Source of the DNA: Branchiostoma floridae | Taxonomy: Eukaryota > Chordata > Leptocardii > Amphioxiformes > Branchiostomatidae | NCBI RefSeq assembly: GCF_000003815.2 | Contig: NC_049981.1 | Coordinates: forward strand, 19,892,789 to 19,956,788 | Reading direction: 5' to 3' | DNA length: 64,000 nt | Shown here: piece by piece, positions 24,236 through 35,705 of the stretch | Numbering within the stretch: the first letter of the stretch is position 1 | How the letters are laid out: the number at the start of each line of letters is the position of its first letter | The notes under the pieces: model-generated | What the model saw: only the letters and a program-made list of their open reading frames with translations | What the model was told of the DNA's origin: nothing | The model's database searches: none | Translations under genes and position numbers: made by a program

Positions 24236-24476
24236 TGTCACGGTGGCATGGTAGTGAGTCAAGTCAAGGATCAGGACAGAGGCATGATGTTTGCGGACAG
24301 AAGACTTTATTCGGAGCTCTGGTAGACACGTCTTTCTCTGTCGGCTTCTCTCCGTTGAATCCCCTACCCTCATACGTGTCCCTTCTCAAACCCCTGTACA
24401 TCTGCTCCCAATTACTCGGGTGACACTCCCCACACCAGGGGTGATCACAGAGTGATCACGATGTCACCTCGTGACA
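24236..24476 (-). repeat. LTR (5' LTR in element orientation)
   Basis: Same 241 bp as 22609-22849, with no difference seen by eye across the whole length. Confidence 0.88.
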
Positions 24477-26998
24477 CCATGTTGTGTATCCCTAGTCAAT
24501 CATTACATATTGCATATCTTGCATATGCACATTCAAACTGTAATTCTAATTACCAAGATGATTTGATCCTATAATTGGGTTTAAAAGATATAGATTAGTC
24601 TTACCTCACTGAAAACAAGTGATTTTCTATTCCGTTAGCTTTAGTCAATGTGTTATTCAGTCATTGTAAAATATTAGTGTTTAGCATATATATTATGAAT
24701 TTCATACTCTGCAGTGGTCATCGTTTGACAGCGATTCTGTTTTGTGATGCAGAGGTCGACGTACAAATCCTGGCCATATCCTTATTAATGTTTGATGGAG
24801 ACCCACCGCATAATTCCCTTCTTGTTGCGCGGCCTCTCCCAACCACCTCGATTCCCGCACTCTTAAAATTCCGCAGCAGAGAATCCTGAGTTAGGTGTAA
24901 TCAGAATGCCAGTCATGCTAGTTATCCATTAGCTCACGCCCATGAGTGTGCGAGAGATCGCTTACAATACAAACCCATGCTGCTTACACGTAGTAAATGT
25001 CTGACTGTTGTGACTGTTGATAGGGACCGGGTTCTGATAGAATGAGGTGGTATTTTTGTTACTGCAGGCATTCATGTCAACTTCATTTTAGTAGGGTTGA
25101 TTACATCACAAAGTTCGCCAGATTTTCAATCAATTCTTTAGTCTTGTCTGGAAGGCTTGCGGGAAAGCCAGCACTTCCTAAAGCACCATTGATGAGTACG
25201 ACATGGTAGAAAGCACACCATGGTGTCTCCTATGGCGATATTATGTATTATATCATCATCGCATGTACTCCCCAGATGTGATGACAGTGTCTTTGGGGGC
25301 GTCTGGATGTAAATAGCAGCCATACCTGTCAGAACCATTCAATCTCCCCAAAGTCAGTCAGCGCTAATGGTACCAGGGTGTTTGGCTTTTATGAAATGGC
25401 AGCTGCAGGAGGGGTGGTAGCTATATGCTGTGTCAGGTGATATAATCCCTGTGATATATAATAGAGAGGCGGCCGTGTCACCAAAGCTGGGCGGGTACAT
25501 TGTAGATGTGAAGCTGGAATGAAATAGCTCTTCTCATTGATTTCTTTAAAAAAAAAAAGTAGTAAGCCATTTGGATATTTCTTTGTTTATATCGAAGTCT
25601 AAGTCTTCATCATCATATATGGTAAGTGCTTTGAAAATAAAGTCATACAGTTGTCTGGGATGAATTGTTCACAAGTTAAGCATGTTGGCATTTTTTTTAG
25701 CTTTAATGCTTATTATTTTCGACCAGTTGATTTATGTTTCCCAAACATCAGTCAGGACACATTTTAGCGATTGAGAACAAAACCACAGGAGCTTGATAAA
25801 TAGGAAATACATCTCAAATCTTTGATCATGGTTTGTAAACAGTAATAACCTCAAAAGAATTTGTGTATCAGTGTAGCCCTTGTTTATACAACATGTCTGC
25901 AGGTCACAGTGTTCTCAGGATGTATCAAAAGCTTCTTGTGAATACTATAATCTGCATGTTCACACATGAATTGGTCAAAGATGTTTAATTCAAATTCTCA
26001 GGAACTGGTTATCTCTAGCAGAATGTGATTTTATTAATTTTGCATTCATGTCATAAAGATTCAAACAAACATTGCAACAGATATTAATCGTAAAGGGTTG
26101 GTGTTGAATAATTTCAAGCCAAATTGGGTATATTTTGTGAAAATAGCATTACGGGATGAATGTTAAAAGATGTACTTTTTGCTATGAAAACTAAAATTTT
26201 CAAATGGAGAATTTTGTATTACTGACTGATCTTGTATTGTTTGTAAATTGTGCATTTCCAGAACCATGCCTCCAATTACAGGAAAGATCCAACTAGGATC
26301 GTCTGTTGTTTAATTATATCTAGTCCATTGGACATTTCTTTATTTAATGGTTACACCTGTTCATACATCCTTCTTCTTTTATAGAACAAGTTACCAGGCA
26401 TTGTTCTCTATTGTTCTATTACTGTTGCCGTGTTACGCCAGGTGGGCCAGGTATGATGTATTGTCTGCATATAGTATAGTACTTTCATCTGCAAAAATTT
26501 TCACCGAACAGAAACATCAAATTCAAAAATAAAACTTTTTATTTCTTACCATTATCAAGCTGTATTGTTAGAATAGATTTGTGGAACTTATCAAAATTCA
26601 AGTTTGCCTGACTAATTTTAATGATAATGATAGCTTGTGGTAAAAAAATTGTTATTTCTTGACTTGGCTGCAGAAAACCAACATATGCTCAGTTTTTAAT
26701 TTTCCCTTGACTGACGTAATAAAAAGCGAGGGTGTTTAATGTGGTCTGTAACTGCAACTTCTGTCTGCTGACAAATGTTTGCCTTCCACTTGTGTTGTTC
26801 AGGTTACCCTGCCAACTGGCAACACATGCTTTTAGCGGACAATGTAAAACTGGGAGTCGGGTAATTCCTTGGGCAAACTGTGTGCTCCCAAATCTGTGGG
26901 TATCGGATATCTGGTGTCTACCAGCTAGACTGGGCACCAAGGTCACATGACCAGGTGGTGGTGTCCTTTGTTGGGTTGTCTTTTGGTGTTGGGTGGGA
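24477..26998. other. Non-coding; includes a denser possible regulatory block
   Basis: 24890-25510 is of higher complexity and GC content than the surroundings, with TGTAATCAGAATG, TTAGCTCACGCCCATGAGTG and GATATTATGTATTATATCATC. This could be an enhancer; no other support. 25520-26998 is AT-rich with nothing recognised. Confidence 0.4.
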
Positions 26999-27201
26999 CA
27001 GGGCTGTCTCCAGGACATTGTCCCGCCGTCCTGGACGGAAGTTTTCTTGTTGGGACAGAAAAAATTTCAACCGCCATCCAAAGAGTCAGAACTTCATGAC
27101 ATGAAACTGAAGAAAATGTATTTTTGTAAGCAACAAAAATCATCAACCACATGGGCTCCTAATCAATGAGTAGGGTGGAATTAAAGCTGGAAACAGCCTT
27201 T
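26999..27201. mobile_element. hAT-like MITE (family 2), copy 3
   Basis: Begins CAGGGCTGTCTCCAGGACAT and ends AAAGCTGGAAACAGCCTT; same orientation as 5798-6009 and shares CCACATGGGCTCC-AA-CAATG near the right end. Flanks GGGTGGGA and TGGTTGGA agree at 6 of 8 positions, a plausible aged target duplication. Confidence 0.75.
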
Positions 27202-27481
27202 GGTTGGACATCTCAAGTGAACACCTTGACTAAATGACCATTCCTTGCATCTTGAGCTGTTAAACCATTGAAATGTTAGCATGGATTAGATCACACTTAT
27301 ATTCGCATTTTGACAGTCACACTGAGAGTGAAAGTAAAGCAAGAGGGTATGAATGAACCGCAGAAGAGTATGAATGAAAATTACTTGTATTGCATTGTGT
27401 GTGCTATGTTGTCATGCCTATCAAGTATGGTTATATCCAGATTACATTGACGATACTTGTCTTATACTGTTCACCTTTCCC

Positions 27482-27695
27482 CAGCGTTGTCTCTAACTTA
27501 AAAATGTGTCCATCCTAGTCATTGTTTGGGAGCCCAAGTTGTTGATTTTCATTGTTGAAACTGTCAGTGTAATATTTTCAGCAGTTTCATGTCATGAAGT
27601 TCAGATGTTTGGGATGGACAAAGTGATATTTTTGACTGTCCCAAAAAGAAAATTTCCGTCTTGGGACGGAGGGACAAGTCCTGGAGACAACCCTG
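27482..27695. mobile_element. hAT-like MITE (family 2), copy 4
   Basis: Begins CAGCGTTGTCTCTAACTTA and ends GTCCTGGAGACAACCCTG, opposite orientation to copy 3, 280 bp away. Contains CATTGTTTGGGAGCCCA and TTTCATGTCATGAAGTTC, complementary to the matching parts of copies 1 and 3. Two inverted copies this close could pair into a long hairpin. Confidence 0.75.
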
Positions 27696-28902
27696 CATCT
27701 TCCAGCTCTATTCCTCCTGCTACAGTAGATAATGAAAGAGATACAAACTTTAGTTTAAGGCTTTCTTCGGATAGGATCCTAAATGGTGGTGCCATCTTTG
27801 AGGAGAGCCACACCTTTGACATGTTAAAGAACTAACTACTCTAAGCTATAAGGACAGATGCAAAACAAACAATTCCTTGGAATCAATTCAACATGGAATT
27901 TTTTTTTTTCACAACCATACCACTGTGTCTGACATTGAAAAAAGAAGTGTATCAGAGGGTACAGAGTTCACGCCAGCACATTGCCCTACGACGCTGTGCT
28001 TCGGGGTCTTATTCTTTGTTTCAACCAGCTTTTCTGTTGTTTTCACAGAAAGTGGATTTCAAATTCCAAATACAGGAAATAGTGTCGTTAAGGGTTACAT
28101 ATTTCAAGTCATCAGTGGGACCCCAATACAAATTACAATACTTGGACCTGTGGTGCACCTCCTCACATATAAGCTACTTGCTGAGATGCCCCCTATTACT
28201 TTAACATATGTACACAAATATTTAGGTGCATCTACAGCCAACAATTACTAATTAGGTGCATAGCTCCAATTTTGGGTGTGCAAATCTATACATACACCTT
28301 GCATTTCCATCCCTGCTATGCTCTTTGCATATCCTTCCCATAGGTCTGTTGGGGATGTGTGTTGACAAATGGTGTGGGGAGAGAGTGTTGTCACGTCCGC
28401 ACTCCTCGTTAATGCTTAATGTCCTCTGTATTTCCCCGCGTAATGAAATATCAGTGGAAATTGATGGAATATCAGGCGAGGGTGACCCAGCAAAGTTAAA
28501 CCTGACCCGGAGATGTGGTCGGGAATTGGTAATGTGTGGTCCGGAGCGGTGGTGTGGAAGGGGCCGTTGTTTAGCACCCGCACTGTTGAATTGTGGTTAG
28601 GTGCTTTGCTGCACAGTCACAACTGTCCTGGGAAATAGCATTCATGTGGACACAAATGGAGAATAAGTGCATGCTCCGGGTCATATGGTGTAACAAGAGT
28701 AGCTCCTGTTTAAAATGATCTTTGTAGCTTATTATTTTGATGTCAGTCCTTTGTTTTATAATTTTATAATTCTTGTAATTCTTGTTAAGATTAGCAAGAC
28801 AGTTGGAACTATAAATTGCAACTGTGATAACATGAATTATATTTATGTGGGCGAAGCCACACATATAGTTTTCTTACAAGTATTTCACCGGAAATCAGAA
28901 AC
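27696..28902. other. Non-coding; GC-richer block at 28355-28600
   Basis: 28355-28600 stands out in composition (CACGTCCGCACTCC, CCCCGCGTAATGAAATATCA, repeated GTGTGG-CCGGAGCGG). Possible regulatory block. The rest is AT-rich and unremarkable. Confidence 0.4.
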
Positions 28903-29187
28903 AAATGGAAGCCTCCATGTACTCCATGTTTCAAGCTTTTTGATTGGCCTAAAGTCGCACTTTCTCGGTTGTACGTCAGAGGTGAACCTATCAACGCGCA
29001 GGACACAATCGGCATCCATTTTGATAATAGCCAATCAAAACTCAGAAAAATGGAAGCTGTTAGCAAATACTCCGCGTTCCCAGCTTTTTGATTGGCCTAA
29101 ATTCAGACTGTCTCGGGTGTACGTCAGAGCTGGACCTATCAACGCAGAGAACACAAAATGTCATTCGGCATCCAGTTTTATAATAGC
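28903..29187. repeat. Tandem duplication of a ~148-bp unit with inverted CCAAT boxes
   Basis: Two diverged units, about 28903-29047 and 29048-29187, sharing AAATGGAAGC, AGCTTTTTGATTGGCCTAAA, TGTACGTCAGAG, CCTATCAACGC, AACACAA and CGGCATCCA in the same order. Each has ATTGGCC (inverted CCAAT); the first also ends in AGCCAATCAAAA. The 163-residue frame across them is a by-product of the duplication. Confidence 0.75.
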
Positions 29188-29406
29188 AGCTGAGACGCGG
29201 CAGTAAATCGGCCATGCATTCGACCAAACAGGCGCTCAAGGAAGAAGTTGCCCGCCATGGAATGAACAAGATTGATAAATTTGCACAGAAAAACATTATC
29301 TTCAGAAAATGGGACCTTGGAATCTTGCAAATTAAACAGTGAACGGACGTGTTCAAGCTACGCATTGCATTTGTATACATGTACCTGTTAAAATGCCGGT
29401 AATAAC

Positions 29407-29497
29407 GTTACGGCAAGCTTGGCCGAATGGCTAAAGCCACAGCTACATTTGCGCTTTTTTCGCTAGGTCAACCCTGGTTCGATTCCGGGCGGGAACA
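29407..29497 (+). pseudogene. tRNA-like relic (class II, Ser/Leu type)
   Basis: An A box TTGGCCGAATGGCTAAAGCC and a B box GGTTCGATTCC lie 43 bp apart, and the T arm CCTGG-TTCGATT-CCGGG pairs. The 3' acceptor strand CGGGAAC does not pair with the seven bases before the A box (GCAAGCT) and pairs only partly with GTTACGG further out. No anticodon stem can be assigned. A decayed tRNA or the head of a tRNA-derived SINE; it is followed by a T-rich stretch. Confidence 0.45.
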
Positions 29498-30348
29498 ACT
29501 TTCTTTTAGTTGTCTTTTTTTTTCTTTTTTGATATTTACAACAATTTTATCTTGCAAACAGAGCATCGTTCAGTTTACACGCCTTTTTATTTATTTTTTG
29601 ATTGCCCTCAAAAGACGGCGTTTAAACGGTCGGACGGTCCATGTGGGGAGGGGGGCTCGTCAACACCTCGGACCATACCGGCAGCCAAATACTGTATCGT
29701 CGATGTCTGTCGCCTGCGGCGTTAAGTCAAATTTGGAATGGAGGCTACGGTACGGTACCGGACCTGAACCTGATCATGAATTTCAGCTTTATAATTGCTA
29801 CACAGCACAACCCGTGACGTCAGGTAAAGGCCGAGAATAGGGGTGAACCGAGAATACGGGGCACCTAATGGCAATTATTATTGTGTGTAAGATAGTTTGA
29901 CTTAAACTTCAAAAAAGGCCACGGGAAAGACTTGCTGCATTTTCGCGAAAATGTTGTCATTCTAGTTGTTTCTTTTCTTGCGATTTTTCCTTTCTTTTCC
30001 CTTCGCCCACATCCTGCATTTTTTTCAAAAATGTTGCCTTTCTAGTTTTCTGGATCTAATACCATTTAAACACAGATGATAAGATTCAAATGCATCAGTG
30101 TATGACTATTAGAGATGTGACAGAAATGAAGATGATTTGATATGGAAAAAAAGCATGCTCTTTCAATTGACTTATGTGACCTATTCTGTTCTGTTCTGTT
30201 TTTCCAATTACCTCATTACATACATGTAATGTAAAACTAAGGAAAATAATAATCTTTGTTTTTCATATCGCTAGTTTCTTTCGAGATGGAAAGTGATTGG
30301 CATTGTTTTATGTGTCATATGTAGGACTAAACTTAAGTGCAGCATCAG
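29498..30348. other. Non-coding
   Basis: Includes a short CGG-rich segment (29620-29715) and GGTACGGTACCGGACCTGAACC at 29750-29771, related to the degenerate repeats at 9141-9245. No coding exon recognised. Confidence 0.5.
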
Positions 30349-30350
30349 TA

Positions 30351-31556
30351 CTCTCACCTCTCAAATAAACGTACCGGTACGTTTATTTTTTTCCGCCTCA
30401 AAGTCCACCCGGTACGTCCTTATTTTAGACGGTACGTTTATTTTTTTTTTCAAATTGGGGCTTTCTTTACTAACCAGGGACCCAAAAAATATTGAAAGTT
30501 TGGTATTTTCTGCCCATATTTCCGCGGTACCTTTGCTTAAAATTCAATATTTTTCGGACGAGGCAGCGCGGCTTTCCCTGCCGCTAGCGCTATGACCCAA
30601 ACATAACTAGGGATGCGTACCGGTACGCAGGACCGGTTCTGGACTTGAAAAAACGTTTCGGTTCAGGTCCAAAAATACCGGAACACATGTGATTCGGTAC
30701 TGGACTTGTAAAAAAATATATCCTTTTCGTTTTAGACCATCTTTAACCTTCCAAAAATCTTGAAATTTGCGCTGAACAAAGACGAAAACATCGAGGTCAC
30801 ATGCTACACACACAGTCACTTACTTCCGTAAATTCTCTATCCAAACACAGAAATTAACCACCAACCAAACAAATTAAAAAGTTACCAATACTTTTCCACT
30901 ATTTTTCACCCGTAGTCAACTTGTTTTAATGTTCCAGCAACGAAAAAATCCTTCCAAAACAAAGCACAGCGTTCAATCGGCTCGAAAACATCCGCCATGT
31001 TGGATTCATCAACTCACGCCGAATCTCGCGGTAATGCGCGAGAAAATTATATATTTTCTGCAGTACCGTTATTTTTCGATAGGGGGCAGTGTCTATGACC
31101 TCCTTGGTTTCTGCAACATTGAAAATAGCACAAATGGTGAATAAGGTATTCTAAGTTGGAATGTTTCTTCAAAATGTTATTTTATAACAATGATTGTAAA
31201 ATAAACTTCTTTTTTTATTTCGTCAATTTTTATTTTCATTCATTTTTTTACTTTAATTTTAATCTTTGTTGATGGTGTGACACTCAGATAAAGAAAATAT
31301 GTGCAAGGAGCAATAGGAATTATTCTGTTCATTATTTATACAATTAACTGATATGGTACTGAGGCATAAATAAATAAAAAGAGCCTACCTGCTTATCATC
31401 TTCTCTTGGACTGAAGTAGTATGGGCACAGTTTACATGTCAATTTGGTATTTTTCGGGGGGGTACTTTTATTCCAGTGGGTACTTTTATTAGATTTTGAA
31501 GATTTGTCCGGGGGGTACTTTTATTCCAGGGGGTACTTCTATTTGAGAGGTGAGAG
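30351..31556. mobile_element. TA-flanked DNA element with 25-bp TIRs, 1206 bp
   Basis: Left end CTCTCACCTCTCAAATAA... (30351-30375) matches the reverse complement of the right end (31532-31556) at 23 of 25 positions. TA lies directly outside both ends (30349-30350, 31557-31558), as expected for Tc1/mariner-type insertion. Next to each end are repeats of GGTAC(G/T)TTTATT: at 30371-30440 on the left and 31450-31540 on the right, inverted relative to each other. No transposase frame is seen; the middle carries other repeat relics. Confidence 0.75.
30609..30720. repeat. Degenerate CCGGTTC/GGTCC repeat within the element
   Basis: GTACCGGTACGCAGGACCGGTTC, GTTTCGGTTCAGGTCC, ATTCGGTACTGGACTTG: loosely repeated motif shared with 9141-9245 and 29733-29775. 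Probably nested inside the 30351-31556 element. Confidence 0.4.
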
Positions 31557-31558
31557 TA

Positions 31559-33479
31559 TATACTGGGAGTGGCAGCGCCTGTTCCGGCCCCAGGTTCCTA
31601 CTTTCATTGCCCAGAGCTGCTACCCATTATCTATCCCTGACGGCCCCAGCAGAACCCAACTATCTCTCTTTATGGTGATGGGGTTGAATCCACCTGTCCG
31701 TGGGGAATAGGTATTCCTTACCTGTAGAGCCCCAGCCTGATAATGGGCTACTGAATTGCTGTGGGCAGTGCTGCTGTAGTGGTACAATGTGCTGCATACC
31801 GATTCACCGAGTCTTTAATCTTGGAAGATGTACTGAAGCAGATTGCTTCCTGAGTGACTTAAGTTTGTCTAAGCCGTAAGACTGCGATTTGTCTATCTGG
31901 GTTTCTGACAGTTTGAGTATTGAGGTATTCTTTTAGATATGTCCAATTAGCAACAGTAGAAGTGTAGATGTCCAGTGTAGATGGATGCATGTATTGTGTA
32001 TGTGACTGTAAGCTGTCTTTCTTGTCTTTGGTATTGCAAGAAGTATGGATGTATTTTTGACATAAGATCATTAAAGATGTTGCTGCCCATTCTAACAAAC
32101 CCTTTGTCTGGCAGCTTTTGTATGCATCAACCCCTTGGACACAAATATATATGCCTTGCAAGTTTCAAGTTGTTTTGACATATGTGCCAAGCACTGTTTG
32201 ACATTTCTTTGCGTATTATTTTTACTGGACAAACTGACAGCCAGGTTTTGTGACTGGTATTTTCTGTGTCCTGCAACATATTCAAACCAACATTTTTGAT
32301 CTGGAAATCCATGTATCTACTACAATCCACATAGTTTATTGGACTTACGTTAGAACTTAAATTTTCTATCTCACTCTCATCATCTCACTCTCAGGTATTT
32401 TTATATGAAGTGGAATCTGCATTAGTTGGCTAATGGATTTATATATGTAGCTCAAAAGACCTTGTCTGCAATTTGTAACTTTGATAATTTCAATTTTTTT
32501 TAATTTAAAGCATTTACTTTTGTCAGGCTGAAAAAGGTACTTGTAAGTTTGATTTCAAAAATTGCTAACATTTGGTAAAAGGTCTATATTTCACAGATGA
32601 AACATCTGAGAGCCTGTAAGACTACAGGTGGCTGAAAAAACTCCCTCATGCCCTGTTGGTAATAAATTGCATGCCCCTGTAAGAGGGTCTGCATGTCCCT
32701 TTTTCGTATGGAGTATTCATGTAATTTGTAGCAAGGTGATAAAATTTTGCATCATTGCCTTGCTTGATTTTAGTGTAATTTGTAGAGTGTTTTTCTGCAT
32801 TCAGCATGAAGCATTGTGAGATCCCCCTATGCATGCCCTACTGCAGGTACATGTAGGCGTGGTCCCACATCCACGACTGGTAATGTACAGTTAGGCAGAA
32901 CCAGGGACCTCTTATTGACTTGTTCTGCCACTCCATTCTACTGACGCTGAAGAAGAGTGATGGATGTCACTGAAAATGCCCGGAAGTAAACTCCATGTTT
33001 ATCCTGTTGTAGAAATTCATTTTTCTTTAAGAAAATTGTTTTCTTGGATGTCTACCTTTCTTACTGTGGAACAATGTGTATGAACAAATGCATTGGCTAA
33101 CTAAATATAAATGTATCCACGACCTGAAAAGTGATCACAGACTTAACCATTAGGTAATCTGACCTAATCCATAGATTTTCAGCTTGTTAGACGATTATGG
33201 TTATGTGGCTACTTCTGTACAACAATGTAGAAAATTGTTAGTACTAAATAAAATACATTGTTATTACTTGTGTATTTAATTGACTACTGATGGAAAAAAA
33301 GTCTGAAGCTGATCAATCTTGTCCTGTCTGGTCTACTTTCTGGTGCTTTGGACTGGGAAGATAGATTGATTAATCTGCCATTGCCAAGGTAACGTGAGTT
33401 TGTAGGGGAAGGTGGTTGATACAGACTGGCTGCAGTCTTGTGATGAGATTCGTCATATGCAGCGAGCGGCGACATCAAT
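31559..33479. other. Non-coding
   Basis: AT-rich for the most part. 31560-31710 is a GC-rich patch with no recognised function. 32678-32695 carries an isolated copy of a transposon end (listed separately). Confidence 0.5.
32678..32695. repeat. Isolated transposon-end sequence
   Basis: TGTAAGAGGGTCTGCATG is identical to 1275-1292, which is the left TIR plus five bases of flank of the 1280-2445 element. No matching right end was found nearby, so this is a solo end or a decayed copy. Confidence 0.5.
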
Positions 33480-33870
33480 TCTTTTCCCTGCCATGATACG
33501 TTACCACTCCATCTGCCTAAGAGGTAGAATTGATCATCTGCGATCTAACTAAGCTTCCCCTAACAGCTTTTAAGACACCTTCCTACAAGCGCCTCCACCT
33601 ACTGATAAAAATGCAAATTGCTTCCACGGCTGCTCGACGATAAATCTGCCTGCCTTATAGGTGTTTACCCTGTGCCGCTGAATTGTGGTAATTGTTTTTT
33701 CCCTTATGATGTTAGTATTCCATGCACTTACGTTGGTAAGTCGCCGCCGCCGCTGTCGTGCGTGTCGGTTCATCCTTATGAAATCTAGCCCCAACCAGGG
33801 CCTTGGACAAAATAATTGAGCAACAGAGAGGGTAATCGTGTGCGCGTATATGGGCTCTTTATAGCCCTGT
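33480..33870. promoter_or_regulatory. Candidate cis-regulatory block
   Basis: A 390-bp stretch of even base composition and high complexity between AT-rich flanks, with AAATGCAAATTGC (octamer-like), CGACGATAAATC, CCGCCGCCGCTGTCGT and several TTAC/GTAA motifs. No reading frame. This is a composition-based guess; conservation would decide. Confidence 0.3.
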
Positions 33871-34558
33871 TTCCATGCCTCCCAGAAGCTCTAATCACAA
33901 TATCTTCCCAGGGCCATTTGTCATACTCATAACGGAGGCTGAGCTTTTCAATGTAGATGTTGTTTTTGATTGATGAGAAGTTGGAGCTGTAATGTGTTGT
34001 CTTTGTTAGTATTCAAATTGTCAGGTGGGTATATAATCACATTGGGAAATTTTCGCTATGATGTCATACTACTTAACCACATTACAGCCCGATTTAATAA
34101 GGCCACCTTTCATCCCGGCCATGTAATGAAAATGAAATTAATTTCGGAATATCTATTACCATCTGCTGTGTCGTTCCAGTCAGAAACATGAAAGATAAAT
34201 CAGTAAGAACCAACGACAATGAAACGTATTGGAAAGTTATTTGGTGTGCATTACAACATGTTTTGGTTGGTTTGATGGAGGCTTTGAATAATGCGAGCAG
34301 AACATTTTATTGCCACATTATGACAATCCTAGATGAAAGCTGTCAGTCCTTATTACTGCTCCCATCCATTTTACCACGGTAATCTTGGTCCTTTCACAGC
34401 CACTCATGTACATCATGTGGTTACACTGAATGTTTTTTGGAACATACAGATGAGATTAGCAGAGGTTTCTATTGCATTTACCCATATGATAGAAACAGAG
34501 TCAATGTGTTGTTCAGTATGACACATTGTTGTTGATACTGCAGAAGTCCCATTGTTCC

Positions 34559-34666
34559 CTAACAATGTCAAATTCTCAAAGCAAAACTTTATGTTGAGTA
34601 GAAACTTGCTAGCTAACAATGTCAAATTCTCAAAGCACAACTTTCTGTCAAGTAGAAACTCGCTAG
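34559..34666. repeat. 54-bp tandem duplication
   Basis: 34559-34612 and 34613-34666 both read CTAACAATGTCAAATTCTCA... to ...GCTAG with a handful of substitutions. Confidence 0.88.
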
Positions 34667-35615
34667 TATGGAAGGCAAAGCCAGATGAAGTAGTTAAATA
34701 CTGTAGTAAGTAGCCTGATTTAATCACGCTTCTTAGGCCTGTCCTAGCAAAGTTACTTGAGTAAATACTGTAGTAAGTATCAAAGAAAATAAGGATGAAC
34801 TTGAGATTTCCTTTGAACCTGAGACTTTTGGCTTTTGATTTGTTTGTCTAGCTGATCTAATATGTAATTTGTAATATGTACGCTGGGAATTAAAATACTG
34901 AACCCTCAGGAAATTGTCATTTGATTTATCAAAATGCAAGTCAAGCAGAAGCTTGAGAAGTCTTAACAATTTTCATCAATGGAAATTAATTTTGGAGAAG
35001 ATTTTGAAGAATCCAATACTGTTATCATTATCATCATCATTACTCACTGTTATGATAGTGGCCATTCAATATCTAATCAGGGTAAATACATTATAACATT
35101 TAGATTTCATCCAAGCAAGCAAAATATCTGTATCCATAAAACTACAAATTATTTGAGAATCACCGAAAATTAAAACTTCAAAGCAAAGATGAAGGAATAC
35201 TTTTTGTGACCACCATTCTTGTTGGTTGACATCAAATCTCTACACATCAACGGTGACTCAAAAACTGGGAGTTTCTAGTGTTGTGAATTTTCAGTAGGTC
35301 GTGCAACTACACCTGGGCCTATAGCAGTGAGGCTGATCTTAAAGTTATACAGTATTTTGGCGGTACAGGTCACCAGTGGTGCGGTAAAGGTTAGAGACGA
35401 CATCTGTACCAACTAGGAATACTGATTAGGATTCTTCGTCATACATCGCAACTATCAGTTGTCCTCTGTGGCTATGGCTTTCATGACACAGAATTTTCAG
35501 TTTAACAAGAATCATGACAATCCATCAACCATGTTTGAAACATGTTTTTCCTGTGTGTTTTTCTTCTGTCATGAACCAATCAGAGCTTAGAACTGCTGGT
35601 GACATCAGCATATTA

Positions 35616-35705
35616 GCAAATATGAACGAAAGATTAGCTGTTATCGCAAATATGAACAAAATATTAGCTGTTGCAGTAAATATAAATGGAATTTTATCTG
35701 TTGCA
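35616..35705 (+). repeat. 30-bp tandem repeat, three units
   Basis: Units at 35616-35645, 35646-35675 and 35676-35705 (core AAATATGAACNAAAATTAGCTGTT). The unit is 10 codons long and open in one frame (ANMNERLAVI, ANMNKILAVA, VNINGILSVA), but the surrounding 95-residue frame is not recognised. Confidence 0.85.

Larger units (their letters stand above)
22609..24476 (-). mobile_element. Short non-autonomous LTR retrotransposon (TRIM-like), 1868 bp
   Basis: Two 241-bp direct repeats (22609-22849 and 24236-24476) start TGTCACGG and end CGTGACA and look identical base for base. Minus orientation is shown by AATAAA inside each LTR on that strand (TTTATT at 22679-22684) and by a purine run GGGGTGAGG directly before the downstream LTR (22850-22858 region). 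After the upstream LTR a TGG occurs two bases in (24231-24233), the position of a tRNA primer site; the tRNA is not identified. The 1386-bp interior has no gag or pol motif. Target duplication is not visible: flanks are CTTAT and CCATG. Identical LTRs imply recent insertion or recent conversion. Confidence 0.85.

Noticed and set aside
23810-24325. 171-residue plus-strand frame rich in proline and serine
   Set aside because: Lies inside the LTR element and runs into its LTR, on the strand opposite to the element. GC-rich composition lowers stop frequency there.
28715-29206. Plus-strand frame of 163 residues
   Set aside because: It runs through the tandem duplication at 28903-29187, and its apparent internal peptide repeat comes from that DNA duplication. 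No domain recognised.
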